Made by a program: the position numbers and the translations under genes. Of a DNA stretch of 64,000 nt, positions 38,301 through 51,900 are shown in pieces. The stretch comes from Tyto alba (taxonomy: Eukaryota > Chordata > Aves > Strigiformes > Tytonidae): positions 1,631,046-1,695,045 of the forward strand of contig NW_024881300.1 in NCBI RefSeq assembly GCF_018691265.1. Reading direction: 5' to 3'. Under the pieces are notes generated by a model. That model did no database searches. It worked only from the letters and a program-made list of their open reading frames with translations, and was not told the DNA's origin. The stretch's first letter is position 1. Every line of letters starts with the position of its first letter.

Positions 38301-41300
38301 AGCACAGCTGTTTGCTATAGTCATGCAGTGAACAGGGTGGGGGAACTCATCTGGGTAAGAATAAACGTTATTAAAAAAAATAGTTGAACTCGTGTTTAGC
38401 TGGCCCAGTTCCCTCCCATTTGGTTCACCAAGCAGTCACATAAATGCCTGTGTCAGCACGAACGAGGATGACTGAAGAGAGGGCAGGGTCCTGTCACTGG
38501 AAAGGACAGGGCCATCTGTTTTGGTGGCCGTGCACGTCTGGCTGGCTTATGTGAGCGGTGTCGCCGGTCACGACTGAAAGTGAGACAGGCTCTAAGGCTG
38601 GAGAAGCTGGGGCTAATCATCGAGCAGCTAATAATACCAAATAGTTTAGTCGTTTTGAAAAGGAAAAGGACACCAATCGTGTTCAGAAATGACCTAGATA
38701 TCTGCTTTTCTTTGAATTGAATCTGCACAGTGATAAGGGTCCTTCTGATTACTGTGATGTTGAGCTGTATCTCTGTAAAAAGAGCTCTACAAGCTCTTTA
38801 ATGCTGTTACACTCAGAAGTGGCACATATATTCCTCTATTAATTGAGAGGTTCAGTGTAATTTATTTTGCTGCAGGGAAGCTCTATCCCTGGAGTTACGC
38901 AAAATTTGACTGGACAAATTCTGTTCTGGCTTTAACAGGGGGTGGGACTAGAAACTTCCAGAAATTCTTCTCAGTCTAAATTATTCTGCAATTCTGCAAT
39001 CCTATGTAAGTTTTAGTTTCATGCAAGTAATTCACCTACTATACAACCAGTTTTATATTTCATAAGAAATTAATTAAATCCAAGCTTTGTCCAGGTATTC
39101 TGTGTAGAGAAACAGGGATCTTTCTGAACCCATTCATAGTTTTTACCTATCAAAGCAAAGGGGAAAGTGAGCTAATTCCGTTCCGTATCATATGGAGACC
39201 CCAGCTTGTCATATGTATATTTGTTACTGTCCTGGAAAAGTTGAACTTTCAGTTTAAACAGAGGTTTCCATAACAACAAAAATATTTGGCACTTCGTCTC
39301 ACAGAGCTTTGCTTACTATGAAAAGTAAAACAATAATAAAGCATTAGCTCTAATCATACCCTAGTTATTGAATTTTGATCGATACCAAAAATATATTTGA
39401 ACAGGGGTGGGCTCTGTGCGTGCGCACGTTTGAGATGTAGCCATTCAGTGATGTTCTCCTGTCTGCGCTGGTGCTTACCTAGATATGTGTCAATATGGTT
39501 AATTTGAAGAAGCAGGGTGAAAAGGAGTTCTGTATTTCAGGACTCCAGTTAGTACCTTGGGGAACAAGAAAGACTGGATGATGCCCAGTAACATTGTTAA
39601 GAAAAATGTTAACCCAGCAGATTTTCCTTGTTTCTTACATAGCAACCAGAGATAAACACAAACAAATAGATTGGAGTAGGAGTACACAAAGTGACTTGCC
39701 TTTTGTAAGCTGGGTTGACTACAGCCTTCTCTAGAATGAACACAGAAATCCTTTGTAATGGATCCAAGATGTTGCAAGCATAAAATGGAAATCATCCTAT
39801 TCCCACTTTTGTCTTAAGTGTTCATTCATTTTAGGGAGTAAGAAGAAACATGCATTTCCCCTTCAACCCTTGGTTTTGAGCCTTATTCATGCTTGGGTAT
39901 TGGTTTTGGCTTCAGTTTTCCATGTTTGTCTGTGGTTAAGTCTTCAGCTGTGTTCAGGTTAAAGGATTCTTGTTCGGGTTAAAGGATTCTCATGTGCTTG
40001 TAAAATCCTTCTCGGAACATGCACGAAGTAAAAGGCCTAATTTTGCACACTTAAGTGGTTCAGATGGCACAAAAAATGCAAACCAGTTAGACATATACAG
40101 CCTTTGCCTCTATTACTATACCCAAAGCAGCATGTGGAAGTAACAGTTTTTTCTGTAGGCGGTTGCATAGCAGTCCAAAGAAACATAAACTAAACCAAGA
40201 ATGATGCTTTCATCCATAATTGCATTCATACCAGGAAGCTGGCTTTCATAGTGAGGCCAGCTGTGATGTGATCTTTTTCACGTTCCTAAAGCTTTGAACT
40301 TGTTTTGGACACTGAATCACGTTGGTGAGGTTTGATTTTTAAATAATAAAAATGGATTTTACTCTGCTTCCCTCACATTTTCAATATTGCTTCTCTCTTC
40401 CAATGTCTGGTTAAGAAGGACCTGGTCTTCACTCTCAGCTTCAACACTTGCAATGCACCCACTTTCCCTGGGACAAGAACCATTTTTTCCTGTTCAGTTC
40501 TGCCTCCCCTCCAGCCAGGCAGCATTTCAGGGTACTTGCTGTCACACAGCAAGTGGGTGCTAAGAGCACCTGCAGCGGGCAGGGAAGCTGAATTCACCCT
40601 GAGGTTGTAACCGTGGAACTCGGGGTGGACACAGCTGGTTTGCAGCTTCCAGAGGAGGTCTGAGCATGGCCAGGCTTTGCAAGGTGGCAGTGAACTTGGG
40701 CGGGCTGTCGACTGAGCAGTCCGTTTTCAGCAAGAGTAAGAGCTGAGTCCTCACAACCCAACTGCAAAGGGTGGCTTCACCTCGCTGTTTCAGTTGAGCG
40801 ATGCTGGCTGTCCTGCTAACCACTGGGGGCGTGGAGGGAGGCTGGGACTCTGCAGGGTGGTTGTAGTTCTTGTCACACCCAGAGAACGTTGTATTTTCTA
40901 CTGATAGAGTGTTCTTCTATTTGTTTCTACTAGTCAGCTCTAACGATTTACTTTCTTTTACGTGGTTGCTTTGGTTATACATTATTTATAGAAGACTGAA
41001 ATGAACAAAATGGATTTTAAAAAGCTCTTTTGTTCCCTGCTTGGGAAGGAGTTGTTCATGTTATTCTCAAGATAAATCATTTATTAATCTCCTTTGAAAT
41101 GCCAGTCCTGCAGTCCTGTCCAGACATTGAATCCTGATAGTTTTCAGATACTCTGCACAGTCTTACGAGGATGCCTCCTGCTGCAGCTCATTTCAGCCAC
41201 GGCGTGCTTTCCTCTGAAAAGACTGCCCACCCGTACGTTTGCAGTGACACGAGGTTGTGTCTGGTCTCCTTCGTTTGTGACTCAGGTGCATGAGGCTTGA

Positions 41301-44300
41301 ATGTAAATGTTAAGCATTTTGTCCCCAAGGAGATTTGAGGAAACATTTATGTACATTTGGTGTTCAGTCGATGATGAGCAATGATCTGATTTCAGTTACA
41401 AGTTCCATTTGAAATACGCAGGGTCAGTTTCTGGAGGTTATTAATCCTGCGCTTGGATAAACCCTGTCTATAAAAGCCCCAACAGCATAATTCTCAAGTC
41501 AGAAAGTTCTAATGTTTAGGATTGCTAAACCAATTCCCTCTGAATTTTATGTTACCACCTGCAGATTCCTCTCAACCTCTTTTTTTCCTTTACAAGACCA
41601 GTTAAACTCAGAGCATGTTACAAAACGCAACAGTCCTGAAATCTTTCCAGTTTGGCAGCTCTCTTATCTAACAACCACACGAGTTCTGAGACTCTGAACG
41701 TTGATGCCAAGATGTTCAAAAGCTGCTTGTAATTTTGGAAGTGTCTCTTCTGGGGTGTAAAGAGGGTTGGCCAAAGTTGATCAGGCCAGTGTGCTGGCTC
41801 TGACACTGGCCAGTTGTGGATGCTGAGAAAGAGTGCGGGAATTGTACTTCCCAGTAACACCACCCTCCCCTCCAGCGCTCAGCAACATGTGTCAGGGGCT
41901 TCTGGAGCACAGAGCTTCGAATGGCTTTGTATTTGCTGGTCTCTCACACAAACTTTTCTCATTTCTTCATGAGTCGGTGTAACATTTAGCACCTGCAGCA
42001 TCCTATGGTAGAGCGCGCTACAGCTTATTTCCATGCTGTGTCAAAAATGCAGCCTTTCCTCTGTTTCTTTTCAGACTACTACCTGATTTTTTTTTCATTT
42101 GATGCTCCCTAAATGTTGTGTTAGAGAGATGGTAAACAATTATTCCCCATTTGCTTTCTCCACTCATATCTGCCCTGATTATTTCCTCTCATGACTGAAG
42201 AGCCCTGGCCTGTTAGCTCTTTCGTGTACAGAAGCTGCTCCGTGCCTTTCATCGGTCCTGTCGCTTCTCTGTACCTTCTTCCAGGTCTTCTGTGGGGGAA
42301 GATGCTTGAACACTATAGAGGATCCAGTGTCCAGGCTGCCGATTAATTTATTCAGTAATATGAAACTCTTTTTTCTCTTCTCTTTTTTTGCCTTTCCTTT
42401 TCATTCCTATCAGCTGAAATGATTTCTTGGCTGCCACTGAATGTGCAGCTCCATGAATTCTTTTCTGGTTCAGAGACCATTGCTTTATAGTGAAGTTTAC
42501 GCTACTTTTCCCACGTGCATCGCTTTACATCTTTACATCTAGCAGTATTGATTTGTGTGTGCCTTTTTATCACCCTGTAATTCAATATTGCAAGAATCTT
42601 TTGCAACTCTTTGCGGTTGGCTTTCATTTTTATTGCCTTACATAAGGGAGTATCATCACCAGACTTCATCTCACTGTTCTGCTCTTTTGTCGATTGTTTA
42701 TGAATTTGTTGAAGTGCAGAGGCCCTGTGTCTCTCAGGAACCTGTTTGTGGCATGTCCAACTTTGACCTCATTTTCCCAAGTTTGCTGATGAGGCTGCTG
42801 AGACAAAGAGGTCTTCATGAGCTTGTTTAAGCTTTTTTGGAAGCTAATGCCTATCCCATTGAAAATCTGTCTTTACTACCTAAAAGTTGCTTTAAAATGC
42901 ATATGTGTCCTTATAGTCACTGTGCACTAAAATCTTTAAGAGGAAGTTGTCTTGCTAATTATGCGAGTTTAGGAGCAGCTGAACAGTAGTGTCAAGGTTC
43001 TCCTGAGCACAGTTTTATCTTTTTTGACAATGAGGCTTCATGCATCACTTGGTACTCTGACCATCTTAACTCTGTCCTTTTGAGGGAGAACTGGGAGCCC
43101 TTTTCTGTAGTGCAGGCACTTGGATTTAGGAGAGTTATTCATCGAGTCTTCTTATGTTTGTGAAAGTATGCAATTTTAAAGTTCAGGATAGTATTACTTT
43201 GAACTCATGTATACCTGAGGCAAATGAGTAATATATCACTTTTTTTTTTTTTTTTTTAAAAAATGGCAGCTATTAGCCAAACAGGATTCACACAAGAAGA
43301 AGATACTTTATCTTTTTCATGTATGTTGCACGCTTTAATTTTCCTCACCTCCGTTTTGAATTTAAAAGAAGTTTTTTGCATTCACTGCTTGGTTCCTATG
43401 ATTGAGCTGTATAACTAAAGAGGGATTTAAGTGATATTTTGAATGTGATCCCAAGAAATTATTAAGCTGCTCTCCGTAAGTGTGCTCTGATTTGATTTTG
43501 AGTCATGCGAAATACTCGCTGGACTAAATGAGTGAATCAGGGACTCCTAATTGTCTCAATCTTGGTTTTCCATCTTCTTAAGCAGCAGACTCCTGTTGAG
43601 TTTCAGCTGTGCTAGCTGTAAGGACAGAAAATGTCTGGCATCCGGGTGAGAAAGGAGGAAGACATCTCGGTAGTGAAAAATCCCTCTTCTCTACTCTGTG
43701 TCTATATTGGTCTGAAAATGTTAATTCTTTTTTTTTTTTTTTTTTTTTTTTTGTCAGGAAGCAGACGTTTTTTCAGGTAACCCTGGCTATACAGACCCCG
43801 GTATTCAAGTAGAGGAATTCTCAACGGTAACTTCAGGAAAAGGGTGAGTAAAGTCTGAGATAGCAGTCTCCCAGCAGCATGTATGGTGAATGGGAAATTG
43901 TCATCAAAGAATGAATGATAAGGAGCACCAATGTTTTGACTAAGACATGGTGAAATCTTTGAGTTTCAGGAGGGTAAATATCTGCAGAGGTACCTGCCTC
44001 CCCTCCCCTGGGAAAATATCTTTCCTAGAATACTCTGTTTAGGCTGTTTTGTATTAAAATTAGTTCAAAGCTGCCTGATTTATCCTGTAATTCCTATACT
44101 GAGCTTATTATAGTTATATGATTTCAGTTTGTCAAGATGTGAATCACAACAGCAAAGTTTCTAACATGGGCAAACCCACATGGGAAAACAACATCCTTGT
44201 CTCGTTAGTTAATCCTTGCCTATTAACTTATATCCCCGGGGAAGGGAGAGGAAACCCTTCATATTTTGCACAGTTGTGCAGAAGAAGCAGTTTTGCTGGG

Positions 44301-46425
44301 AGTGCTGGGAGGCAGGGGATGCTTCGGTCAGGCTGATGTGTATGCGCGAAAGCAAAGTAGGCATCGGTGGAGTCTTTTTCTAAGGGAAGCATCTGGTATA
44401 TCTGCCGTGTGTTTTAGCTTTTCAAAGCTGTACGTCCGCGGTGACGAAGCTGACCCTGAGCCGAGTTCCTCTCCTGATCTCCCCTCTCTTCATTTTGCGG
44501 TCCCTTCTCAGGTAAGCGGGAGACTTGCTACATGCCATAACCTCTGCTGCCGACAGTTCGCCGCGGCGCGCGGGCTCACCCTAGCGCAGGCTGTGGTTGC
44601 CTCCGCCGTGCCCAGGCTGTGTACACACGCAGGCTGGGCTCTGCAGTCACGGCATCCGCGGGATCCTCCCGCGCCTCAGCTGGCGCACGCCATCACATAC
44701 AGTCTGCACCTCCCTCACAAGCTCGCAGCTCAGCTGTAGTGCGGCTGCGACGCAAGCTCTGGCTGCTCCAGTGCAGCTCAGTGGCTGCAGCTATGCTACT
44801 TTGCTGATGTAACAAGCCGCGTGTGTTTCTGTTGAGCAAAATTATACGTTCAAATACGGATCTTCCCAGGCAGAGATGGCGTGTGTGGATATGAAGCTTG
44901 AGTGGATGAAACAGCTGTCCAGTCAAGTTTTCTGTGCTCTTGATATTCGTGTATCTACATCCAGATGCTCTCCACCCTTGCTCAAATGGCAGGTGGTGGT
45001 GCTCCCCCCCTTTCCTCCAAGCTTATTATTCAAAGTCTTCTCATCTAGGTGATAAAAAAAAAATTCCTTTTCAACTATACTTGTATTTTGGACAAGAGCT
45101 GGCTCTCTCTTGGGACGTCCTGTGCTATGTGACTTTTGGTCCCCCTCTTCTAGTTTGGCTCTGCAAATGCATTTGGCCACCAGTGTCTCATACGTCCTCC
45201 AGCTGTTTGAGACAACAGCTTAAAGGTACCTACAGACAGAGAATCACTGTATGCAGATAATGTGTGTGTTCATTAAATACCTGTTCTCTGTCATTGCTTT
45301 ATGGTAACTCAGTCTTAAACGATAAAATTTTCTTGGTCTTCGGTCATACCTAATGCTCGTTATTAAAAATTAAAAAGATGTAGCAATTAAAAAACCTGTC
45401 TGTCTCATTACTTTGGGCTGATGAAGTGACTTCTCTTCGGCCACTTGCTTTCACAGCAACAGAAAAAAAGAAGAAAGAAGGCGCATAAAGCTGCTTCCCC
45501 AGCAATGGACAGCAGATCTAAAACACACGCTAGACCTTGGCCCTCGTTCCCAGACCCCCAGTCAGGTGAGAGTGCACCAGTCAGCTTCTCTGCCTCTGGC
45601 CTGGATTTCTGGTTGCTGGCACACAGAGATGAACTGTGTCATGAAAACCCAGCACAGGCAGAAAATTAACTTGCCTAAGAAGGGAAAATGAGTGCTTCTG
45701 AATGCTTGGAGATACTCTAAAATGATCAGGATTTGGTATGCTGCCGCGTGTGGAGTTCTGTACATTTTCATATCTAATTCTGCATAAATATACGTATGAT
45801 TTTCTTTAACATTAATGGACCAGCCATATCAGAGTTCCTGGGCTTGTCGGTGTTTTTGTGGGGCTGAGGGATCTGTCTCGCTCTCTCCTTAAGCTTCCTT
45901 CTCCCTTTCTTTCCATCTGTAGAGTTCCCAGCCACGGCTGCTGCCTCAACTTCCCACAACCTTCATCTCTCAGTGCCAGCTTTTCCCCCGAGAGCTGCTG
46001 TGCCCCCCAGCAGCATCGGCCTCATCCAGGCGGCGGGACCCCCAGCTGACTATCACTCAGAGTCCACCGAGTCTATGGATGAGATTCCTGTGGCTCAGAC
46101 TCGCCTCGGGAGCACGGCCCTTCGTGGGTCTCCTGAGAATAACTCAAGCAACTCTCAACACTACCCCTTGTCCACAGACAATCCCAGAGGCGACAGGAAA
46201 AAGAATCTGTATTCTGGGCACAAGGTAAAAAGGAAAAGCTGCCAGCAAGACAGACGTGTAGAACGAGACCTGGAACTTTTTTCTAAGATTCCTGCTGTGT
46301 TTGTAAGTGAGAGCAGTGGAGAACCTCATGTCTCTCAGCCCCAGCGCAGTGTGAGCACATCCGAGCCACACCACAGAAAATGCACCAGCAAGCAGCGTGT
46401 GGGCAGACACGATTCCATGCTTTAA
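29370..46425 (+). CDS. ZDHHC1: Palmitoyltransferase ZDHHC1 (DHHC-type zinc finger)
   Basis: A multi-pass membrane S-acyltransferase of the endomembrane system; mammalian ZDHHC1 also acts with STING in innate DNA sensing. Ten coding exons join in phase: 29370-29588, 32069-32244, 32852-32953, 33795-33919, 34259-34417, 37897-38009, 43758-43843, 44418-44511, 45457-45565 and 45923-46425 (1686 nt, 561 residues). The start MNICNKPxNKTAPE matches the family. Membrane spans: about 44-65 ([16 protein letters not shown]), 76-92, one after the cysteine-rich domain ([18 protein letters not shown]), and one near 230-250 ([20 protein letters not shown]). The cysteine-rich domain carries the catalytic [13 protein letters not shown], with DHHC at about 150-153, then VGERNYWLF. 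The C-tail from exon 43758 onward is low-complexity (a [10 protein letters not shown] basic patch, Ser-rich end). I recognise it poorly, so those exons rest mainly on phase and splice sites. The tail is longer than in human (about 485 residues). Confidence 0.95.
30142..30245. mobile_element. Possible ERVL-type LTR or primer-binding-site remnant in ZDHHC1 intron 1
   Basis: TGTCATGGTTTGAGCC, followed by TGCCCCACGTTGGGCAAC, resembles sequence commonly found in avian ERVL-like elements, the second part resembling a primer-binding site in reverse. This is based on memory of the family; only a fragment is present in intron sequence. Confidence 0.35.
38870..39005 (+). mobile_element. CR1-like LINE 3' end fragment
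   Basis: GGGACTAGAAACTTCCAGAA, then CTCAGTCTAAATTATTCTG and a short degenerate ATTCTGCA repeat, follow the pattern of CR1 3' ends (GGACTAGATGATC..., CCAACC..., then ATTCTATG repeats). It lies in the 5.7-kb ZDHHC1 intron between 38010 and 43757, where no other gene is seen. Confidence 0.55.
43727..43752 (+). repeat. 26-base poly(T) tract before a ZDHHC1 exon
   Basis: The pure T run is the polypyrimidine tract for the acceptor TTGTCAG at 43751-43757, directly before the exon at 43758. Confidence 0.9.
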
Positions 46426-48897
46426 GGACATAAGGACAAACACCACAGTGGCCTAGTGATCAGCTTTCCAAAGCCATAGCCTTTGGGGACAGGACAAGAG
46501 GTTCTCTTTCTATTTGTATGTTGCTGTTCGAAGATCTTGACTCCAGTGGCTTGTCTTTTTCCCCGGAGGCAGCAGCAGCGTCCCTCTACCCGATGCCATC
46601 CATCTTTCCAGCAGAACTAGCTGAGAGGCAGTAAAAGCCCTGCTGCATCGTTGCTTCTGGCTGCTGCCTCTTCCTAAGCCAGGAGTGCTCCTGAGCTCGC
46701 TCCCACTCTCCTCGTCAAGGGGGAACAGTCTCCCCTGACAGGGATGTGCCCAGGGCTGCCGCTGGTTGAGGACTGCAGCATCTGTTCTCCGTAGAGTGCT
46801 GAGGGACTCATCCCTGCACCGCGGGCTCGCCGTCAGACTGCAGTGAGACATTTCGTGCTGCCCAGCCAGAGGTGAACGGCAGCAAGGTGGCGAACCCGAG
46901 GTGAGCGCGTTGCTACAGAGAACTCGAGTGCTTTCCGTAGGAAAAGGCCGGGCCCTCCTGGCCCTCTGCACGCCAGTGCTGCGGTAACATCCTGGGGGAG
47001 TGCGTGGGGAAGAACAAGGCTGCATCTCAGCTGTTCCCTGCACCCCGAAAGCTAAATTTCCCATCTGCCTACACCGTGTCAGCCTTTGGATCATGCCCAG
47101 GGGCTTCAGCAGGTGGTCGGGGCGTAACCTCAGGCTCGCCCTGTCCCTGTGCCACTTTCCACCATGCGTCCTCAAGCCAAGTCCACCACCAGCACGTACT
47201 CTGTAAGGCAGCACAGTGTGACCTGCTCCTTTTTCCCAGCTGCCCGGGGTGCCCCACAGTGCAGCTTTCTCCTCGGGAGCTCTGCGATACAGCAGGTCCT
47301 GAAACCTTTCCATCGCTTGGGTTGCCAGACCCACATTAGTCCACAGCCAAGCCTGGAGTCTCTGAATACAGAAAAATCCTGCAGCAGACACCGGGGCACG
47401 TAGCCACTGCCTCGAATCACAGAACCCTGTGCTGGTGCTGAGAAGCAGAGAGCTGTCTGGGCTGCCGTGCTACTGCGCCTCGCCTTGCCCTGCCCTCTTG
47501 GCTTCCCCAGGCAGCGTGCCCTGTTCCAAATTCCTGGCTGAGCGCTGAGGCCGGGGCTGCCAGCAAACTCAGATCTGCCTAGCAGCCAGCTAACCTCGGA
47601 GCCTGGGATAGCAGCTACGCACACATCCTGCTGGGCCTTGCCACGGGCACGGACGTGCCTGACACGAGTTGTCACTTGACAGCTGGCTTGGCCGGTTGCA
47701 CCATTTCAGGACAGGCCCCTGATGCTGCACGCTGCTGGTGTGCACCAGCAGAGAAGAGGAAGCCCGGGAGGTCTTTATCACCCTACCAAATACTTTGATG
47801 CATGGAAACCACAACTGACCCTTTCTCCAGACTACAGGGGGTGCAGGTTCGGGATGGACAGGACAAAGCAGGGTGCTGTTGCCTGCCTTCCCAGCACTCA
47901 GGCTGGCTTCTGCACCGCTCTGAGGTCCACACAAAGTCCGTTCCCCCTGGAGCTTTAGCTCCAGATGGATTTCCTTCTGGAGAGCTCACTTCAGCAGAGA
48001 GAGACAGGAAGGTGCCCGCCATATGTTGAAAGACTCAATCCATTCCAGGAGCACCCCTGAATGCTGTCAGCTGGCCCAGCTCCCTCAGGAACCAGCCCAG
48101 CACTATCACCTGGCCAGCACCCTGCTGTCTGGGGCTCGTGCAGCGGACACGTCAAGCGGTGCTTGCCTTCAAGAAGTGCTGTGGCTGCTCCTGGAAACAC
48201 ATGATCCTTGCAGAGATGAAGCTGGAGCAGGGGATCCCTCCCTTTGCTGAAGGGTTTATGGGGTAAGTGTGGCTCAGAGCCAGGACCGTCCAGGCTGAGC
48301 ACTCTCTGGGACAATCCTGGGGAAATTCTGGCAGGGCAGCGTAGGTAGAATCACTGACCCCCCGCTTCTTTAAAGGGCTGTCTTACCATCCTTCTCTGTT
48401 GTCTGATTTTTGACTCCTGAAAGAGCTGGAATGAGGAGCCTTGACTCTTCACCGAATTACACGAGCCATCGATCAGCAAAAGTGAAGTCTCCTGTTGAAG
48501 TCATTACGTCTCAATATGCAGGAAGGGCTGGCCTGTGGTCACGCTCCTTGCGGCTCTCCCCGCTGCTGTGGCCAGTGGTACCAGTGTGGGCCCATCCCTT
48601 GCGGGCCAGCAGGCATGGCACTGCTTGCCTGCAGAGACCAGGGCGTCTGCTCACTGGTGGATCCCGGTTAGACAAAGTCCTTCCAGTTGTTTCTCCTCAT
48701 GTCTGCTGTCATCCAAGGAAACTGCACCCCGCAGTCATGCTGGGCCCAGGGTTTTCGGAGGCCAGCTGTGCCTCCACGCAGCAGGCATCAGTAAACTCTC
48801 TCCAGCCCCTGAGCACACCTCGTGTGTTTTCTTACCCTTTGTCCGCGCCGAACCGATCGCAAAGTCACGTATGGAGCTCTTTCGTAGCTCCGTCCAC

Positions 48898-48903
48898 AAT
48901 AAA
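48898..48903 (+). terminator. Candidate ZDHHC1 polyadenylation signal
   Basis: AATAAA about 2.5 kb after the ZDHHC1 stop, followed by AGTTTTCT. Further AATAAA copies occur at 49732 and 50563, so the 3' end may be longer or variable. The 46426-53825 stretch shows no homologous coding sequence I recognise. Confidence 0.4.
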
Positions 48904-51900
48904 GTTTTCTATACCCTTTGCTAAATTGTTTCCTCCTTTTTTGCAATCATTAATTCATCTGCCCGGTTTATGGTGTCGTCCACCCCCACCACTTCTCCCT
49001 GCACCTCTGATGTCCCAGCTGGGCTTCGCACCTTAACCCGGGTGGGGGTGACAGCGGTCCCCGCTCCGTCGGGCCCTGTGGGTGTCAGATGGGACTGCCT
49101 TCCCTGGGGGGCAGAGGGTAGACCACCTTCTCCAGGCGATGTGTAACTCCAGCCTGGTTCCTGGGCTGCAGCAGGGTGAGCACACAGGGAGGCCAGTCCG
49201 TGCTGCGGGAAGGCTGCTGTGCCCTCCGGGGTGAGCGGAGCCGGGTTTCCTGCTCTAGCAGATGCCCGCAGAAAGAAAAGTCTGGGATGCCCCGAGGTGG
49301 CAGGTGCTGAGCACAAGCTGGGAAGGAAGGGGATGTCCTACATTTTTCTGGGACGTGACCCTCTCCAGGAGCACAGGGCTCACCCTCGGGTTCAGCATTT
49401 AGTCGTCCTCCCCTTCCCAGGCTGTGCTCACCTGCCTGTTATCCTACTGAGAACAGCCCAGAAGCCCTAAATTCCCCTGCCGTGCACGCAGGCACCCACC
49501 TGAGAAGGGTCTCTGCCCCCAAAGACCCCGACAACCAGTGCAGAGCCCCACACACTGCTGGGCTGTACTGGTTCTCTCCTGCCCTTCAGGCTTGTGGGAG
49601 CCGATGCTTTTTGTTCCAGGCCAACGGGGTGCCCTGGGGATCTGATTTGGGAATTTCTCTTGGTAGGGAAAACATCCTTCAGCTGAGACATGGAAAATTT
49701 TCTCTGCTACGTCAAGCACTGGAGGAGGCAGAATAAATCAAGGCTGCAGAACGCCTTGTCCGTGCGTTGGGGCAGCTGGGCGAGGAGCAGGCGTTGGACT
49801 CTCATCTCCTGAACCTGCCGGGTGGCAGGCGGGATCGTGTGTGTGGCGTGGTGTTTGATTTTGGCTGGGTTTTGTGTTTTCGCCACAACCACATTAAAGG
49901 AGGACTGTTGAAGCTGCCTGTTGGGCGCCCAAGAGTGAAAATGGTGAGACGGAGAGGGTTTTAGCTCCTGGGAGAACTGCTCTCTGCCCCAGATCAGTTC
50001 CCGGAAAGGATGAACCTTCGTAAGGGCAGTTCAGCATCTCGGCTATTGCAGACGCCGCTCTGCAATACGCACGCGCCCTCAGGACCCTGGCTTTGGGTGC
50101 TGTGTGTGATAACCCACAAAGCTGGGGAAATTTTCCTCGGCAGGCAGCGGGTACCCTTCCAGGATGGTCACAGCAGGGGCAGGCACAGCCTGGGCCCTCT
50201 CCTTCCCCACCTTATTTCTGTCCTCCTGCGATCCTAACGCTGATAGCCTGCGGGTTCAGGTGCGGAGGGCGTTTCTGCTGCCCCGGCGAGGCACGCTGGG
50301 TGAGGAAGGTCTGTAGCAGACCCCTGGCAGCAAGCGAAAGGAAGGAGTCCCATCAGGGTCCTGCTGCAGAGGCCAGCGTGCGGGCAGAGCCGTCCTGGCC
50401 ACGACACCGGAGGACTGCAGTGACCGCGAGCTAAGCCCTTGCTACGGCCTAAGACCATCAGAGCGCTGGGTTAAGGTGACAGTAGAAGTCCCGACGCCTT
50501 CAGCTCCCCATCGCTGCAGTCACATTGAGGTCGGGCATCCCCAAGCACCTTCTCCAGCACTAAATAAAAGTTTTTTGCCAGAGCACGAGCTCTCCCATCA
50601 GCAGGAGGCACTGCTCAGGACTGGCCTTTTCCACCATGAGATGCTGTGGCTTTTTGTTAGGAACAAGCAATGCAATTGCAGGATGGTTGACACCTTTCCA
50701 GAGTCCTCTAAAATCATAAATCGAAGTCCCTGGCCACTCACCAGCAGCTGTTCCAGGCCTTGCAGTGCCTGCTGTAAGCCTCTCAGCCGTGGCGTGGGAC
50801 GCACACCCTGCTTGCTTTCAGCTCCAGGCCCGACCCAAGTTTCTTAGTTTTCTCTTGGAAGTCAAGGGGACCTTCCCCTGGGAAATGAAGTTTGGTGACT
50901 CTGTTCCTGGGCTCTGCTTTCGGGCACGTCCCGAGAGCATCTCAAGGCGCTGCCTTGAACTGCAGGGAGGGGAAAAGGAAGCTCCTGCTTTTTTCCCTGC
51001 GCTCTCTGCCCGGCGCTGAGCCTCGCAGCCGGGACCCCAGCTCGGGTGGCAGATCCCCGTTGGCTTGCAGGGCGCTGGCACAGCCGCAGCAGCCGCCGCT
51101 GAGCCCCGTTAATGCCTTGTGGACGCGCGGTTGCTGCGGTGACCGTATACATATTGCACAACCTCCGAAACACTTCCCTCTGTTTTGTAGCAACTTGTGC
51201 TGGAGAACCGGTGCTCCCGCATAACCTCATCCCACCCCAGATGAGGCTGAGCCAGCGACTCATTCCTGAAACAAGAGGACTCCGGGGAGCCTGTTGGTGC
51301 CCAGCCCCGGGGGAGGCGAGAGGCAAAGAGGAGGGAGGGTGAGCGCAGAGGGTGCTCTGAGGTTGTGCCTGTGCTCTCGAGCAGGCTCCGAGCTGCACCC
51401 TGGAGCTATTGCAGGGACTCTGCAGGAAGGTGAGGAGGCAGGGATGGTCCTAGCAGGGACCAACCCGTCCTCCGAAGCGGCATCTCGGGGACGCTGAGCT
51501 GCCTCGGTGTGTCTCGGGCAAGCACTGGAGTTACGCAGCTCATTAAGCTCCCGGGGGTCAAGAGACAGCCTGGGAATAGCCAGACCTTTATTGGAAATCA
51601 CAACAAGGGAAAGGTCCCCCCGTAGCTGAGCGCTGAGCCGTGTCCCCGCTCCTCCACCACATCACAGGGCCTGTGCAACCTCCTCCTCAGCTCCTGCCCG
51701 TGCCACGGGCTCCAGACCAAGTCACGGCCTCCTCCCGGGCTTCCTTTTCCGGGCTGCGTGAGGAACAGCAGGAGCCAGCCAAGGAACCCTGCTCCGTCCC
51801 AACAGGGCTGTCATGGTGACAACAAATGCACAACAAACCCCAGCCCTTAGGAACCAAAACCTGACCTGCTCAACCCGATCCCGTGGGGCAACTGGCCAGC

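Noticed and set aside
42555..42830. Possible ancient LINE or SINE remnant in the ZDHHC1 intron
   Set aside because: A few phrases, such as TTTATGAATTTGTTGAAG, resemble old amniote repeats, but the similarity is too weak to annotate.
46510..47391. 293-codon minus-strand frame downstream of ZDHHC1
   Set aside because: No recognisable motif and composition like the surrounding non-coding sequence; kept only as part of the unexplained interval.
47590..47934. Minus-strand frame with an Ig-like look (NSTLLCPVHPEPAPPVVWRKG region)
   Set aside because: A single short stretch with no paired cysteine framework or splice-linked neighbours; probably chance.
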